A program made the translations under genes and the position numbers. Source: Nitrospiraceae bacterium (GTDB lineage Bacteria; Nitrospirota; Nitrospiria; Nitrospirales; Nitrospiraceae). From it: a stretch of 5,400 bases of DNA. The notes beneath the pieces were generated by a model. That model was given only the letters and a program-made list of their open reading frames with translations, was not told the DNA's origin and made no database searches. The DNA lies in assembly GCA_014534095.1 (NCBI GenBank), contig JACVSD010000115.1, positions 1-5,400 on the forward strand, read 5' to 3'. This document shows positions 1-5,305 of this stretch, in pieces (position 1 is the stretch's first letter; the number at the start of each line of letters is the position of its first letter).

Positions 1-14
1 ACGGTGATACCCAT
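1..14 (-). CDS. Start of a divergent gene (partial, first codons only)
   Basis: Read on the minus strand, an ATG at 14-12 is preceded by a perfect AGGAGGT Shine-Dalgarno (22-28) with a 7-base spacer. The frame begins Met-Gly-Ile-Thr and is open to the window edge. Only four full codons are visible, so no product can be named. The case rests entirely on the strength and spacing of the ribosome binding site. The alternative is that the left edge holds the tail of a plus-strand gene. One plus frame ends in TAG at 34-36, and another stays open through the palindrome to TGA at 126-128. Neither has independent support, so the divergent start is the better reading. Confidence 0.42.
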
Positions 15-21
15 GCGGGAA

Positions 22-28
22 ACCTCCT
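22..28 (-). promoter_or_regulatory. Shine-Dalgarno of the divergent gene
   Basis: The minus strand reads AGGAGGT here, a full match to the anti-Shine-Dalgarno of 16S rRNA, seven bases ahead of an ATG at 14-12. No gene in the operon to the right has a binding site this strong. Confidence 0.42.
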
Positions 29-37
29 GGCCTTAGA

Positions 38-119
38 AAGGACGTTGAAAAATGCCTCCAACTGCGTTCTCGGTTGGCTTCGCCTGCGGCCTTGTCGGGC
101 GGCCTTTTTGAACGTCCTT
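38..119. repeat. Imperfect palindromic element (stem-loop) in the intergenic region
   Basis: Two 22-base arms, 38-59 and 98-119, are complementary at 19 of 22 positions; both outer ends are AAGGACGTT-like. They enclose a 38-base GC-rich centre. Each strand carries a T5 run inside its 3' arm (105-109 on plus, 52-48 on minus), so a transcript from either side could form a long hairpin containing a U tract. The layout resembles a dispersed intergenic palindromic repeat (a MITE-like or REP-like unit) more than a classical terminator, because the T run is inside the stem rather than after it. If the gene at the left edge is divergent, the element lies in the leader or promoter region of both transcripts. 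Copy number elsewhere in the genome cannot be seen from here. Confidence 0.6.
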
Positions 120-175
120 AGTGACTGACTTTCACTGTAGACAAACTGAGTTCTGAATCAAGAAATCACCAACAA

Positions 176-793
176 ATGAAGAAAGCGGTCTTTATTGACA
201 AGGATGGAACGCTGATTGAAGACGTTCCATACAATTGCGATGTCACGCGCATGCGGCTTATGCCGGGGGCCTCGGCCGGGCTGCGCGCGCTCCATGACGC
301 CGGGTACGCCTTGATCGTTATTTCGAATCAGGCCGGCGTGGCACTCGGTCACTTTCCCGAAGAATCGCTCAAAGCCGTGGAGACATATTTACAGACGCTG
401 TTGGCGGACGCGGGTGTCCCGCTGGACGGATTTTATTATTGTCCCCATCATCCTGAGGGGGCCATCGGCCGCTATGCCGTCTCTTGTGTGTGCCGGAAGC
501 CTGAACCTGGGCTGATTCTTCAGGCCGCTCGCGAGCATGGTATTGATCCGAACTGGTCTTGGATGGTCGGTGACATTTTGCACGATGTAGAAGCCGGCCG
601 CCGCGCAGGCTGTCAGACGGTTCTCATCCATAACGGCCATGAAACCGAATGGCAACTCTCCCCTTTGCGGTGGCCGCACTATCTGGCCGAAAACATGATT
701 CAGGCGTCTCAGTGCATTTTGTTGGCGGAGCACATGGAGAAGCGCTCACAGCGAGACGCGGAGTGCCGCCGAGAAGGCCCCTATGCCTGCTGA
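176..793 (+). CDS. gmhB: D-glycero-D-manno-heptose 1,7-bisphosphate 7-phosphatase (GmhB-like, HAD superfamily)
   Basis: The predicted cytoplasmic enzyme removes the 7-phosphate of D-glycero-D-manno-heptose 1,7-bisphosphate, a step toward the ADP-heptose used in LPS core. The 205-residue protein has all the HAD motifs. These are DKDGT at 8-12 (nucleophile D8, acid/base D10), SNQ at 50-52, the lysine of RKP at 107-109, and GD at 132-133 with a second acidic residue at D137. The GmhB zinc-site pattern is intact: C89, H91, C104 and C106, the CxH...CxC arrangement that separates GmhB from histidinol-phosphate phosphatases lacking the other pathway context. The length is slightly above that of E. 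coli GmhB (about 190); the extra residues are a charged C-terminal tail. ATG 176 is the first usual start codon after an in-frame TGA at 122-124, though its Shine-Dalgarno is weak. The gene overlaps the next by 11 bases. The exact anomer preference is not predictable. Confidence 0.88.
   Translation: MKKAVFIDKDGTLIEDVPYNCDVTRMRLMPGASAGLRALHDAGYALIVISNQAGVALGHFPEESLKAVETYLQTLLADAGVPLDGFYYCPHHPEGAIGRYAVSCVCRKPEPGLILQAAREHGIDPNWSWMVGDILHDVEAGRRAGCQTVLIHNGHETEWQLSPLRWPHYLAENMIQASQCILLAEHMEKRSQRDAECRREGPYAC
771..777 (+). promoter_or_regulatory. Shine-Dalgarno of the GT9 gene, inside the gmhB coding end
   Basis: GAGAAGG lies five bases before ATG 783 and supports that start over the in-frame ATGs at 798 and 801, which have poorer upstream sequence. 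It sits within the last codons of gmhB, so ribosomes finishing gmhB would arrive at this site. Confidence 0.55.
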
Positions 794-1922
794 TGGAATG
801 ATGGATCGAAAGCTCTTATGGTCCAAGGCCAGGAGGATTTTATGCGTCCGGCTGGATTCTCTAGGAGATGTGCTGATGAGCACGCCGGCGATCCGAACCC
901 TCAAGGAATCGGCCGCCGGCAGGAAGATCACTTTGCTGACATCGCCGGCGGGTGCGGAAGCGGCGCGTCTCGTGCCTGAAACCGACGGCGTGCTGGTGTA
1001 TGACGCGCCATGGATGAAAGCCACGGCCATTCGTGCCAACAGCCGGCCGGATCTCATGATGGTGGATCGCCTGCGCGCCGCGTGCTTTGACGGGGCGGTG
1101 ATCTTCACGGTCTACAGTCAGAGTCCGCTGCCTGCCGCATTGCTTTGCTATCTGGCGGAGATTCCGTTACGGCTGGCCTATTGCCGTGAGAATCCTTACC
1201 AACTGTTGACGGATTGGGGCCGTGAGACCGAACCGGAGACGCATCTTCGTCATGAAGTGCGCCGCCAGCTCGATCTGGTCGCGACGGTCGGCGCGCGGAC
1301 CGACAATGAACGTCTCTCGATCAGGGTTCCGGAAGCGGCGATGGCGGCGGCCGATGAGTTGTTGGCTGCGCATCATGACGGCAAGCGGCCATGGGTTGTG
1401 ATTCATCCGGGAGCGACGGCGGCTTCACGTCGCTACCCGCCGGAGCATTTCGCGACGGTCGCTCGCCGGCTGGTGCGGGAACTTGGATGTGAAGTCTTCT
1501 TCACGGGGACCGAATCTGAGGGTGAACTCATCGAACACATTCGGGCATGGATGGGCGAACCCTCACAGTCCTTCGCCGGTGCATTGGATATACCGAAATT
1601 TGCCGCCCTATTGGCACGGGCGCCGCTCTTGGTTTCAAACAATACCGGCGCGGTACACCTGGCGGCGGCGGTCGGCACGCCGGTGGTCGATTTGTATGCA
1701 TTGACCAACCCCCAACACACACCGTGGGAGATTCCTCATCGCGTCCTGTTTGCCGATGTCCCATGCAAATACTGTTACAAAAGCGTCTGCCCGGAAGGGC
1801 ACCATCATTGTCTTCGTCTGGTCACACCGGACACGGTGATTCGTGCAATCAAAGAGTTGTTCGATGAGACTGTGGATCGCCGTGCACTCGAGAGAATGAC
1901 CCTTGTACATCCTGGGCATTAA
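783..1922 (+). CDS. Glycosyltransferase family 9, heptosyltransferase-like
   Basis: This is a likely cytoplasmic, membrane-associated GT-B enzyme that transfers heptose from ADP-heptose to lipid A-core or a related acceptor. In the 379-residue protein, the N-terminal family signature RLDSLGDVLMSTPAIRTLK lies at 23-41. The nucleotide-binding C-terminal half starts near IHPGA (207-211), and SNNTGAVHLAAAVGTP (285-300) matches the GT9 motif usually written S-[ND]-[ST]-G-x-x-H-x-A-A-x-G-x-P. A C-terminal cysteine/histidine group, C328, C331, C336, H340-H342 and C343, could bind a metal and is not needed for the fold in classical WaaC/WaaF. The position right after gmhB supports heptose as donor, but other GT9 enzymes use different sugars, so I give no WaaC/WaaF/WaaQ symbol. 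The start at 783 has a good ribosome binding site. The gene overlaps the end of gmhB by 11 bases and the start of the carbamoyltransferase by 20. Confidence 0.87.
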   Translation: MPADGMMDRKLLWSKARRILCVRLDSLGDVLMSTPAIRTLKESAAGRKITLLTSPAGAEAARLVPETDGVLVYDAPWMKATAIRANSRPDLMMVDRLRAACFDGAVIFTVYSQSPLPAALLCYLAEIPLRLAYCRENPYQLLTDWGRETEPETHLRHEVRRQLDLVATVGARTDNERLSIRVPEAAMAAADELLAAHHDGKRPWVVIHPGATAASRRYPPEHFATVARRLVRELGCEVFFTGTESEGELIEHIRAWMGEPSQSFAGALDIPKFAALLARAPLLVSNNTGAVHLAAAVGTPVVDLYALTNPQHTPWEIPHRVLFADVPCKYCYKSVCPEGHHHCLRLVTPDTVIRAIKELFDETVDRRALERMTLVHPGH

Positions 1923-3624
1923 TGCGGCCTTCCATGATCCCGCGGCGTGTCTCGTCAAAGACGGGCAGGTCATTGCCGCCGCAGAGGAGGAACGGTTCAC
2001 TCATATCAAGCACGGCAAGCGACCGATCCCGTTCAGCGCGTATGAATTGCCGTTTCATGCCATCGACTATTGTCTTGAGCAGGGCGGCATCCGTCTAGTG
2101 GATGTCGATCATGTAGCGTACTCCTATGACCCCTACGTCTTGTTGGGGGCTCATCGGAATGACACGATGATCACACTTCCCTTGGAGCCAAGCGCGCACC
2201 CTCCAACAAAAGACTGGGAATCGCCGTGGGATCCGTTGTTTTTGTCTTCGATCGTCAACGCGCCGCGCCATTTGGTCGGCGGCGTTCCCCACCATTTGCA
2301 GAAACGGTTTGCCGGCGCGCGGCACGACGGACCCTATCGGTGGCACTTTATCGCGCACCATCTCGCACATGCAGCGTCCGCCTTTCATGCCTCACCGTTT
2401 CAGCGAGCCGCCGTGCTGACGTTGGATGGCCGAGGGGAGCGGGCGACGACGACTTATAGCTTGGGAGAACGGACGGCGTTGGAACCGTTGGGCCAGGTCG
2501 ACATGCCCAATTCTCTCGGCATTCTGTATGAGCAAGTGACCACGTACTTAGGATTTCTGCATTCCTCCGATGAATATAAGGTGATGGCACTTGCATCGTT
2601 CGGCAAACCGCGCTACGCCGATCAGTTCCGTGACATCGTTCGCATGGGCCCGGAAGGGCGGTACACCGTCAGTCCACCGCGTCTGATTGAACGCTTCGGT
2701 CCTGCCCGTATCCGAGGCGGGCCGCTGGAGCAGTATCACTATGATGTGGCGCGATCACTTCAAGTGGTACTGGAGGAAACCGTGCTTGAGATGGCCGGCT
2801 GGCTACATGACGCAAGCCGCGCATCGACCCTCTGTATGGCCGGTGGAGTGGCGCTCAACTGCGTGATGAATGCCAAGGTGCGGGATCAAGGACCGTTTCG
2901 TGACGTCTGGATTCAGCCTGCCGCGGGAGACGCCGGCACGGCATTAGGGGCGGCGCTGTGGGTAGACGCAAGGCAACGCGTGAATGCCGACCGTGCGTAC
3001 CGCATGGACCACGCATTTCTGGGACCTTCGTACGGTGACGACGAGATCGAAGCCTTTCTTCGACGCTCGAAATTGCGGTACCGCCGGTTGACGCACATTG
3101 CCGAGGAGACCGCCGAGCTGTTGGTTCAGGATCGCATCATCGGCTGGTTTCAGGGCGCCATGGAATTCGGTCCGCGTGCGTTGGGCGCACGTTCAATTTT
3201 GGCGTCGCCCATTTCCGCCTCGATGCAGGACCGGCTCAACGAGATCAAAGATCGTGAAGATTTCCGTCCGGTCGCCCCGGTGGTGCTTGAAGAAGAGGCT
3301 CCAAAGTGGTTTGCCCATGCCGGGGTGTCTCCCTTCATGTTGTTCGTCTACGATGTCCTGTCGGACAAAGCCAACCGCATCCCGGCTGTTCGCCACGTCG
3401 ACGGCACGGCTCGCGTACAAACCGTCAATCGTGATCAACATCCCCTGTATTACGATCTGCTGAAGGCGTTTCACGCAAGGAGCGACGTGCCGGTGTTGGT
3501 CAATACCTCGTTCAATACACGAGGCGAACCGATCGTCTGCACCCCTCGTGATGCCGTGGAGAGTTTTTGGACCTCCCCGCTGGACGCGCTGGTCATCGGG
3601 TCGTTCCTTCTGGAGAAGTCTTGA
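1903..3624 (+). CDS. NodU/CmcH-family O-carbamoyltransferase
   Basis: The enzyme is predicted to transfer a carbamoyl group from carbamoyl phosphate, via a carbamoyl-adenylate, to a sugar hydroxyl. The 573-residue protein has the two expected parts. The N-terminal Kae1-like domain runs from YILGINAAFHDPAACLVKDG (2-21) through EEERF (28-32), the HxxxH metal pair H152/H156, LDGRGE (174-179), the MALASFG stretch (228-234), MAGGVALN (312-319) and AAGDAG (340-345, D343). The C-terminal YrdC-like carbamoyltransferase domain has EFGPRALGARSIL (421-433), REDFRPVAP (451-459) and VNTSFNTRGEPIV (533-545). The length is typical for TobZ, NodU and WapO. It starts with TTG: an in-frame TGA at 1897-1899 rules out a longer protein, and the family N-terminus begins right there. 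GAGAGA at 1890-1895 may serve as ribosome binding site. The acceptor is unknown; the neighbours point to heptose or a nearby sugar. The stop codon lies inside a heptamer repeat array. Confidence 0.92.
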   Translation: MYILGINAAFHDPAACLVKDGQVIAAAEEERFTHIKHGKRPIPFSAYELPFHAIDYCLEQGGIRLVDVDHVAYSYDPYVLLGAHRNDTMITLPLEPSAHPPTKDWESPWDPLFLSSIVNAPRHLVGGVPHHLQKRFAGARHDGPYRWHFIAHHLAHAASAFHASPFQRAAVLTLDGRGERATTTYSLGERTALEPLGQVDMPNSLGILYEQVTTYLGFLHSSDEYKVMALASFGKPRYADQFRDIVRMGPEGRYTVSPPRLIERFGPARIRGGPLEQYHYDVARSLQVVLEETVLEMAGWLHDASRASTLCMAGGVALNCVMNAKVRDQGPFRDVWIQPAAGDAGTALGAALWVDARQRVNADRAYRMDHAFLGPSYGDDEIEAFLRRSKLRYRRLTHIAEETAELLVQDRIIGWFQGAMEFGPRALGARSILASPISASMQDRLNEIKDREDFRPVAPVVLEEEAPKWFAHAGVSPFMLFVYDVLSDKANRIPAVRHVDGTARVQTVNRDQHPLYYDLLKAFHARSDVPVLVNTSFNTRGEPIVCTPRDAVESFWTSPLDALVIGSFLLEKS

Positions 3625-3646
3625 GTGCTGAGTTTTGAGTGCTGAG
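3623..3646 (+). repeat. Left heptamer repeat array (GAGTGCT units)
   Basis: The period is seven bases: GAGTGCT, GAGTTTT, GAGTGCT, then GAG leading into the degenerate GAGGTAA (3644-3650). The stop codon TGA of the carbamoyltransferase (3622-3624) is formed by the array's first bases. Short tandem heptamers of this kind are known as STRR-type repeats in cyanobacteria; similar ones occur in other phyla. The array is the reverse complement of the array at 3703-3739. Confidence 0.75.
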
Positions 3647-3648
3647 GT
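3644..3648 (+). promoter_or_regulatory. Shine-Dalgarno of the GT2 gene, formed by the last heptamer unit
   Basis: GAGGT precedes ATG 3653 with a 4-base gap, or 5 bases from the AGG core. It argues for this start rather than the TTG at 3635, which lies inside the repeat and has no recognisable binding site. The first three bases lie in the stem that the two repeat arrays can form. Confidence 0.5.
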
Positions 3649-3652
3649 AAAG

Positions 3653-4708
3653 ATGGAAAGAAGGTATCCAGGATTAGGGGCCGATCCGCCGGAAGTTCAA
3701 TCCTCAACGCTCAGCACTCAGCACACAGCACTCAGCACTATTGAAATCTCCGTCGTCGTGCCGACGTTCAAACGCCCGCCGCTGCTGCACCGGTGCTTGT
3801 CGGCCTTAACCGCTCAGACTCTGGATCCTGCTCTCTATGAGATCATCGTCGTGGACGACGGTCCGAGCGAAGAGACCCGTCGGGTTGTGGAATCGTGGAT
3901 CGAGCGGGTCGCGCGGCCTCAGCTTCAGTACGTTCCGGTCTACCATGCCCACGGACCAGCCGCCGCGCGCAATACCGGATGGCGCGCCGCTCGCGGTCGA
4001 CTCATCGCGTTTACCGATGATGATTGCATCCCGGCTCCTGATTGGCTGGCGGCGGGATGCGCTCTGTTAAATGAGGAGACGGTGTCCGCTGCCTGTGGGC
4101 GGATTGTCGTTCCTGTATCTCATCATCCGACGGATCATGAAAGGACCACATCAGGTTTGGAAAAAGTGGAATTTGCAACCGCCAACGCCTTCTGCACGCG
4201 GCGGGCATTACTGGAAGTGGGGGGATTCGACGAGCGGTTCACCCAAGCTTGGCGAGAAGACAGCGATCTACAGTTTTCGTTGGTGGAGCATGGGCGCCGG
4301 TGCATCCATCTTCCGGAGGCCGTTGTGGTGCATCCGGTACGGCCGGCGCGCTGGGGAATCAGTCTGAGCCAGCAGCGAAATAATCTGTTCAACGCGCTTC
4401 TCTATAAAAAACACCGCGCGCTATATCGTAGCCGGGTTCAACCAGATCCACCTTGGCGGTACTACGTAATGACCGGCGCGCTGGCCTTGGCGGCCACCGG
4501 GACCGTGATCGGCTCCACCTGGTTGGTCGTCGGTCCGTTGGCGTTATGGATAGGGCTGACGGCGCAATTCTCGATGGAACGGTTACGTCACACGTCGCGC
4601 ACGATCGGTCATGTTGCGGAGATGGCACTGACCTCCGCGTTGATTCCACCGCTGGCCGTGTTTTGGAGGATACGGGGAGCGGTCAAGTATCGGGTCTTAT
4701 TTCTCTAA
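3653..4708 (+). CDS. Glycosyltransferase family 2 with C-terminal membrane segments
   Basis: This GT-A enzyme is expected to add a sugar from a nucleotide-sugar donor at the cytoplasmic face of the inner membrane. Numbered from ATG 3653 (351 residues), the Rossmann-like start ISVVVPTFKRP ends near 42, VVDDG is at 66-70, RNTG begins at 106, the metal-binding DDD lies at 122-124 followed by CIPAPDWL, and the GGFDERF...REDSDL block at 190-206 supplies the acceptor/catalytic acidic pair. Two or three hydrophobic stretches near 271-303 and 322-338 probably anchor the protein. The first roughly 35 residues are not GT2-like. They are encoded by the repeat region and include TLSTQHTALST, a direct translation of the heptamer array. 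The true start may therefore be 3653, or TTG 3635 (357 residues). No usual start codon lies between the array and the domain. Donor and acceptor sugars cannot be told. Confidence 0.85.
   Translation: MERRYPGLGADPPEVQSSTLSTQHTALSTIEISVVVPTFKRPPLLHRCLSALTAQTLDPALYEIIVVDDGPSEETRRVVESWIERVARPQLQYVPVYHAHGPAAARNTGWRAARGRLIAFTDDDCIPAPDWLAAGCALLNEETVSAACGRIVVPVSHHPTDHERTTSGLEKVEFATANAFCTRRALLEVGGFDERFTQAWREDSDLQFSLVEHGRRCIHLPEAVVVHPVRPARWGISLSQQRNNLFNALLYKKHRALYRSRVQPDPPWRYYVMTGALALAATGTVIGSTWLVVGPLALWIGLTAQFSMERLRHTSRTIGHVAEMALTSALIPPLAVFWRIRGAVKYRVLFL
3703..3739 (+). repeat. Right heptamer repeat array (CTCAGCA units), translated
   Basis: The units, in strict 7-base period, are CTCAACG, CTCAGCA, CTCAGCA, CACAGCA, CTCAGCA and a trailing CT. 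The preceding TTCAATC (3696-3702) may be a further decayed unit. The array is the inverse of the one at 3623-3646: 3710-3733 is complementary to 3623-3646 at 21 of 24 positions. It is read in the GT2 frame. As seven is not a multiple of three, three units make one heptapeptide period, LSTQHTA here. The insertion ends just before the conserved IEISVVVPTF start of the GT2 domain. Confidence 0.75.
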
Positions 4709-4731
4709 GAATATTATTTCTCTAAGAATAT
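4698..4731 (+). repeat. Perfect 17-bp tandem duplication across a gene junction
   Basis: TATTTCTCTAAGAATAT occurs twice without a gap, at 4698-4714 and 4715-4731. The first copy carries the last codons and the TAA stop (4706-4708) of the GT2 gene. The end of the second copy supplies the AT of the methyltransferase ATG at 4730. The copies are identical, so the duplication is probably recent. Without it, stop and start would be only four bases apart. Confidence 0.9.
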
Positions 4732-5305
4732 GATGTTCCGAGCGTCTCACGTGGAACCCACCGGCACTGGGATGAAACGGCTCAATTGGGGATGCGGCCC
4801 TCATGGGAGGCCGGGATGGATCAATTCCGATCGCCGGACGGGCGAAGGCATCGATCTTTGCTGCGATATCCTCCACGGCCTTCCGCTGGAGTCGGACGGC
4901 TTGGACTACATCGTTAGTATCCATGCGCTTCAGGATTTGGCATATGCCGATGTTCTCCCGGCTCTTCGCGAGCTGCGCCGGATCTTGAAACCGGGCGGCG
5001 TGCTTCGCTTGGGTCTGCCGGATTTGGATAAAGCGATCCGAGCCTACCTCCGGCACGATCATGCGTATTTTTACGTCCCTCATGAGGATGCACGCAGTAT
5101 CGGCGGCAAACTGGTCACTCAAATGATCTGGTATGGCTCGATCCGCACGCCTATGACATACGATTTTCTGGAAGAATGGCTACAGAAGGCCGAGTTTACT
5201 CGTGTGAATCGCTGCGGCTATCAGGAAACCAAGAGCCGGTATCCCGAGATCGTCGAGCTCGATAACCGGGAGCGGGAAAGCCTCTTTGCTGAGGCGGTCA
5301 AATAG
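4730..5305 (+). CDS. Class I SAM-dependent methyltransferase (small, glycan-cluster type)
   Basis: The 191-residue protein has a methyltransferase 11-type fold. LNWGCG at 18-23 is the glycine-rich SAM-binding motif I, IDLCCDI (41-47) holds the acidic residues that usually contact the adenosine, and LKPGGVLRLGLPDL (86-99) is the post-motif III strand-turn. No signal peptide or membrane segment is visible, so it should be cytoplasmic. Related short proteins opening with KRLNWGCG are frequent in polysaccharide gene clusters, where they are presumed to methylate sugars or glycan ends; the substrate here is unknown. The start is uncertain. ATG 4730 follows the GT2 stop by 21 bases but has only a weak binding site, while ATG 4772 (M15) would begin MKRLNWGCG, right at the conserved domain, though without a clear binding site either. 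The same-strand, close spacing puts it in the operon. Confidence 0.82.
   Translation: MMFRASHVEPTGTGMKRLNWGCGPHGRPGWINSDRRTGEGIDLCCDILHGLPLESDGLDYIVSIHALQDLAYADVLPALRELRRILKPGGVLRLGLPDLDKAIRAYLRHDHAYFYVPHEDARSIGGKLVTQMIWYGSIRTPMTYDFLEEWLQKAEFTRVNRCGYQETKSRYPEIVELDNRERESLFAEAVK

Noticed and set aside
97..119. Rho-independent terminator on the plus strand at the palindrome's right arm.
   Set aside because: The T run lies inside the stem and is followed by more paired bases, unlike an intrinsic terminator.
3..128. Plus-strand frame open from the left edge to TGA 126-128, as the tail of an upstream gene.
   Set aside because: Most of it is translation of the palindromic repeat, and the competing minus-strand start has a strong ribosome binding site.
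125..175. Possible sigma-70 promoter for the operon, with TAGACA at 138-143 as a -35 box.
   Set aside because: No convincing TATAAT-like hexamer occurs at 16-18 bases; the match is too weak to call.
1547..1867. A 106-codon plus-strand open frame and several long minus-strand frames (for example 1635-2000 and 389-733) inside the large genes.
   Set aside because: They lie within clear GT9, GmhB and carbamoyltransferase coding sequence, show no recognisable motif and are expected by-products of GC-rich codon use.
3623..3739. CRISPR array.
   Set aside because: The units are seven bases, contiguous and without spacers, and the two arrays are inverted relative to each other.
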